DNA of 8,585 bases from Lachnospiraceae bacterium (GTDB taxonomy: Bacteria > Bacillota > Clostridia > Lachnospirales > Lachnospiraceae): positions 1 through 8,585 of the forward strand of contig JAGDAL010000329.1 of NCBI GenBank assembly GCA_017959525.1, given 5' to 3'. Position numbers and translations under genes: made by a program. Below, in pieces: positions 6,182 through 8,585 of the stretch; position 1 is the stretch's first letter; each line of letters opens with the position of its first letter. Under the pieces are notes generated by a model. That model was not told the origin of the DNA and made no database searches. It saw nothing but the letters and a program-made list of their open reading frames with translations.

Positions 6182-6220
6182 CAATCTACTCTATGACTTT
6201 TCTAGAGTAGATTGATTTTT
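6182..6220 (+). terminator. hairpin with T run upstream of nfnA (terminator or attenuator)
   Basis: A perfect 12-pair stem (CAATCTACTCTA, 6182-6193, with 6203-6214) around a nine-base loop, followed by five T residues at 6216-6220. Only 4 of 12 pairs are G-C, so it is weaker than the terminator after argS. It lies 104 bases after the stop of the second COG0523 gene and 36 bases before nfnA. It may end the upstream operon. If the promoter at 6143-6171 is real, it would form at the very 5' end of the nfnAB RNA as an attenuator or a stabilising stem-loop. Confidence 0.6.
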
Positions 6221-6256
6221 ATCAGTATTGAAAAAGATATTGGATGGAGGAAAAAG

Positions 6257-7138
6257 ATGTACCCAATCGTTAGAAAAGAAGTGTTGGCTGACAAGATTGT
6301 CCTCATGGAAGTGAAGGCACCACGTGTCTCTCATTCTTGTCTTCCGGGACAGTTCATCATTGCAAAGATTGATGAAGACGGAGAGCGTATTCCGCTTACT
6401 ATTTGCGACTATGATCGCGAGAAGGAAACCGTTACAATCGTTGTTCAGACCATCGGAGCATCTACAGAGCGTATGGCTTACTTAGAAGAGGGCGATAGCT
6501 TTGAGGATTTCGTTGGACCGTTAGGACAGCCAAGTGAGCTTTGTGTAGAAGAGAACTTGGAAGAAACCAAGAAGTTAAACATCGTATTCATCGCCGGAGG
6601 TCTTGGAACCGCACCGGTTTACCCACAGGTAAAGTGGCTGCATGAGCACGGTGTAGATGCTACCGTTATTATGGGTAGCCGTACCAAGGATCTTCTTTTC
6701 TATATTGATGAGATGAAGGCCGTTGCTAAGGAAGTTTATGTAACTACCGATGATGGTACTTACGGATTCCACGGTATGGGCACCAACCAGTTACAGGCAT
6801 TGGTGGATGAAGGCAAGCACTATGACCGTTGTGTAGCAATCGGACCGATGATCATGATGAAATTCGTATGCAAGCTGACCAAGGAGCTTCAGATTCCTAC
6901 CATCGTTTCCATGAACCCAATCATGGTAGACGGTACCGGAATGTGCGGCGCTTGCCGACTGATTGTAGACGGTAAGGTGAAGTTTGCTTGTGTTGACGGA
7001 CCGGAGTTCGACGGACACCTCGTTGACTTTGATCTTGCTATGGCGCGTATGGCGCAGTACAAGACCGAAGAGGGACGTAAGAAGTTAGAGTTTGAAGAAG
7101 GCGATACCCACCACGGTGGATGTGGCCAGTGTTCATAG
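6257..7138 (+). CDS. nfnA: NfnA, small subunit of NADH-dependent ferredoxin:NADP+ oxidoreductase
   Basis: NfnA carries FAD, an NAD(H) site and a [2Fe-2S] cluster. With NfnB it couples exergonic and endergonic electron transfer between NADH, ferredoxin and NADP+ by flavin-based bifurcation in the cytosol. The 293-residue product has a ferredoxin-reductase fold: FAD-binding RIPLTICDYD (44-53), the NAD-binding loop FIAGGLGTAPVYPQ (111-124), and the iron-sulphur segment MVDGTGMCGACR (223-234) with FACVDGPEFDGH (243-254). C230, C233 and C245 plus an aspartate, likely D225, suit the three-Cys/one-Asp ligation described for NfnI. The C-terminal tail HHGGCGQCS adds two cysteines. I chose the ATG at 6257, with GGAGG (6246-6250) six bases before, over the in-frame TTG at 6212, which lies inside the hairpin and adds 15 non-family residues. 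Relatives are annotated SudB or dihydroorotate dehydrogenase electron-transfer subunit; the adjacent NfnB favours NfnA. Confidence 0.9.
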   Translation: MYPIVRKEVLADKIVLMEVKAPRVSHSCLPGQFIIAKIDEDGERIPLTICDYDREKETVTIVVQTIGASTERMAYLEEGDSFEDFVGPLGQPSELCVEENLEETKKLNIVFIAGGLGTAPVYPQVKWLHEHGVDATVIMGSRTKDLLFYIDEMKAVAKEVYVTTDDGTYGFHGMGTNQLQALVDEGKHYDRCVAIGPMIMMKFVCKLTKELQIPTIVSMNPIMVDGTGMCGACRLIVDGKVKFACVDGPEFDGHLVDFDLAMARMAQYKTEEGRKKLEFEEGDTHHGGCGQCS

Positions 7139-7145
7139 GAGGTGA
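7137..7145 (+). promoter_or_regulatory. ribosome site of nfnB overlapping the nfnA stop
   Basis: AGGAGGTGA is fully complementary to the 16S rRNA 3' end. It overlaps the nfnA stop codon (TAG, 7136-7138) and leaves eight bases from AGGAGG to the ATG at 7151. This fixes the nfnB start: an in-frame GTG at 7142 would lie within the site itself. The overlap predicts translational coupling, suited to a 1:1 heterodimer. Confidence 0.9.
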
Positions 7146-7150
7146 CCGGA

Positions 7151-8536
7151 ATGGATGCATTAGTTAGAGTACCGATTAGTGAGCAGGACCCAAAGGTTCG
7201 TGCTACCAATTTTGATGAAGTTTGTTTGGGATATACCGAGGAAGAAGCTGTTGCAGAAGCAAGCCGTTGCTTGAACTGCAAGAACCCAAAGTGTGTTGGC
7301 GGTTGCCCGGTATCCATTAATATTCCTGCATTTATTCAGGAAGTAAAGAACCGTAATTTCGAGAAGGCATATGAGATTATTTCTCAGTCCAGTGCACTTC
7401 CTGCTGTTTGCGGACGTGTATGTCCACAGGAGAGCCAGTGCGAAGGCCAGTGTATTCGAGGAATCAAGGGTGAAGCGGTTGCCATTGGTAAGTTAGAGCG
7501 TTTCGTTGCTGACTGGGCTAGAGAGAATGGCATTCAGCCACATACCGACGCTCCGAAGAACGGCCACAAGGTTGCTGTCATCGGATCCGGCCCTGCAGGT
7601 TTGACCTGTGCAGGAGACTTGGCTCGTCTTGGCTATGACGTTACGATTTTTGAAGCATTGCACAAGACCGGTGGTGTTTTGGTTTACGGTATTCCTGAAT
7701 TCCGTTTGCCAAAGGACAAGGTTGTTGCTGCAGAAGTTGAGAACGTGAAGAGCCTTGGCGTTAAGATTGAGACCAACGTTATCATTGGTAAGTCCATTAC
7801 CATTGATGAGTTAATGGAAGAGGAAGGCTTCGAGGCCGTATTCATCGGTTCCGGTGCCGGACTTCCTAGATTCATGGGTATTCCGGGTGAGCAGGCCCTT
7901 GGCGTATTCTCTGCCAATGAGTATCTGACCCGTAATAACTTAATGAAGGCATTCAAGGATTTGGATACCCCAATTTCCCGTGGCAAGAAAGTCGTTGTTG
8001 TCGGTGGTGGTAACGTAGCTATGGATGCTGCCCGTACCGCACTTCGTCTTGGCGCAGAGGTACATATCGTATACCGTCGTGGTGAGGCTGAGCTTCCTGC
8101 AAGAGCGGAAGAAGTACATCATGCTAAGGAAGAGGGCGTTATCTTCGATCTGTTGCAGAATCCGGTTGAGATTCTTACGGATGACAAGAACCAGGTAACC
8201 GGTATCCGCATCATTAAGATGGAGCTTGGTGAGCCGGATGAGTCCGGACGTCGCAGCCCGGTTGAGATTCCTGGAAGTGAGTACGAAATCCAGTGTGATA
8301 CCGTTATCATGTCTCTTGGTACTTCCCCGAATCCATTGATTTCTTCTACTACCGTAGGTATGGAAGTAAACCGTCGCGGATGCATTGTTGCTGAAGAAGA
8401 GACCGGTGCAACTACCAAGAATGCAGTTTATGCAGGTGGTGATGCAGTGACCGGAGCAGCTACCGTTATCCTTGCTATGGGGGCCGGTAAGACAGCAGCC
8501 AAGGGCATTGACGAGTATTTTAAGAACAAGAAATAG
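7151..8536 (+). CDS. nfnB: NfnB, large subunit of NADH-dependent ferredoxin:NADP+ oxidoreductase
   Basis: NfnB holds the bifurcating FAD, the NADP(H) site and two [4Fe-4S] clusters. The 461 residues match the GltD/NfnB family length. The N-terminal cluster domain has C40, C43, C48, C52 and C87, C91, C97, C101. By alignment with dihydropyrimidine dehydrogenase, one cluster uses C40/C43/C48/C101. The other uses C52/C91/C97 plus E116 (in GKLERF), the glutamate typical of NfnB where the mammalian enzyme has glutamine. The FAD-binding motif is AVIGSGPAG (142-150), the NADPH motif VVVVGGGNVAMDAA (281-294), and the C-terminal FAD motif AGGDAVTGAATVILAMGAGK (428-447). The start at ATG 7151 is set by the ribosome site at 7137-7145. 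Such proteins are often annotated glutamate synthase small chain (gltA/gltD), but the coupled nfnA and the absence of a GltB large subunit point to NfnAB. No terminator is seen after the stop. Confidence 0.92.
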   Translation: MDALVRVPISEQDPKVRATNFDEVCLGYTEEEAVAEASRCLNCKNPKCVGGCPVSINIPAFIQEVKNRNFEKAYEIISQSSALPAVCGRVCPQESQCEGQCIRGIKGEAVAIGKLERFVADWARENGIQPHTDAPKNGHKVAVIGSGPAGLTCAGDLARLGYDVTIFEALHKTGGVLVYGIPEFRLPKDKVVAAEVENVKSLGVKIETNVIIGKSITIDELMEEEGFEAVFIGSGAGLPRFMGIPGEQALGVFSANEYLTRNNLMKAFKDLDTPISRGKKVVVVGGGNVAMDAARTALRLGAEVHIVYRRGEAELPARAEEVHHAKEEGVIFDLLQNPVEILTDDKNQVTGIRIIKMELGEPDESGRRSPVEIPGSEYEIQCDTVIMSLGTSPNPLISSTTVGMEVNRRGCIVAEEETGATTKNAVYAGGDAVTGAATVILAMGAGKTAAKGIDEYFKNKK

Positions 8537-8537
8537 G

Positions 8538-8566
8538 TTGATTTTTTCTGCTACACGTGATAATAT
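8538..8566 (+). promoter_or_regulatory. possible promoter for a gene beyond the right edge
   Basis: TTGATT (8538-8543) and TAATAT (8561-8566), each four of six to consensus, are 17 bases apart, and TG at 8558-8559 extends the -10. RNA would start near 8573. The window ends 19 bases later, so the gene it serves is not visible. AT-rich spacer can give such matches by chance. Confidence 0.4.
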
Positions 8567-8585
8567 GATTTGGCATGTGTTGTAA

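Noticed and set aside
6212..6256. TTG start extending nfnA by 15 residues
   Set aside because: It lies within the 3' arm of the hairpin, has no ribosome site, and adds residues foreign to the family. The ATG at 6257 has GGAGG at the right distance.
7142..7150. GTG start extending nfnB by three residues
   Set aside because: The GTG is part of the ribosome site itself. The ATG at 7151 is correctly spaced.
7151..8536. Glutamate synthase small subunit (GltD)
   Set aside because: Same fold family, but no GltB large subunit is present and the gene is coupled to nfnA, so NfnB is the better call.

Overview
The window reads as chromosomal DNA of a Gram-positive anaerobe of the Clostridia, most likely a Lachnospiraceae-type bacterium. 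The reasons are strong AGGAGG-type ribosome sites, sigma-A promoters with TG-extended -10 boxes, short intergenic gaps, moderate GC with AT-rich spacers, and the presence of NfnAB, QueT and a COG0523 GTPase pair. The assignment comes from gene content and style, not from a marker comparison. All seven genes lie on the + strand. I see no mobile element, CRISPR array, tRNA or rRNA.

Region 1 (1-3875) is housekeeping. glmM (80-1417, phosphoglucosamine mutase, cell-wall precursor synthesis) is followed by a well-formed promoter embedded in its last codons. Next come a probable preQ1-I riboswitch whose tail contains the ribosome site, queT (1523-2035, queuosine-precursor uptake) and argS (2061-3845, arginyl-tRNA synthetase). 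A perfect-palindrome intrinsic terminator at 3849-3875 closes this unit.

Region 2 (3876-6078) is the most unusual part. A Fur-family-like operator and a strong promoter precede two adjacent G3E/COG0523-type P-loop proteins. The first (4000-5103) is a metallochaperone-like GTPase with a CxCC motif and a 65-residue tract containing 36 histidines. The second (5122-6078) joins a COG0523-like P-loop domain to a C-terminal domain resembling YcgQ/DUF1980 (TIGR03943), usually the partner of a membrane permease. No permease gene lies in the window. Both proteins have a degenerate NKxD guanine-specificity motif. I infer a metal-responsive (iron or zinc) handling module.

Region 3 (6079-8585) starts with a 178-base AT-rich spacer holding a promoter-like element and two hairpins, one followed by a T run just ahead of the gene. 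Then come nfnA (6257-7138) and nfnB (7151-8536), the two subunits of the flavin-based electron-bifurcating NADH-dependent ferredoxin:NADP+ oxidoreductase, translationally coupled through a perfect ribosome site that overlaps the nfnA stop. A promoter-like element follows nfnB and probably serves a gene beyond the right edge.

Nothing here is a clearly new multi-gene system. The best leads are the P-loop/YcgQ-like fusion with its His-rich partner, the operator in front of them, and the small regulatory leaders of queT and nfnA.
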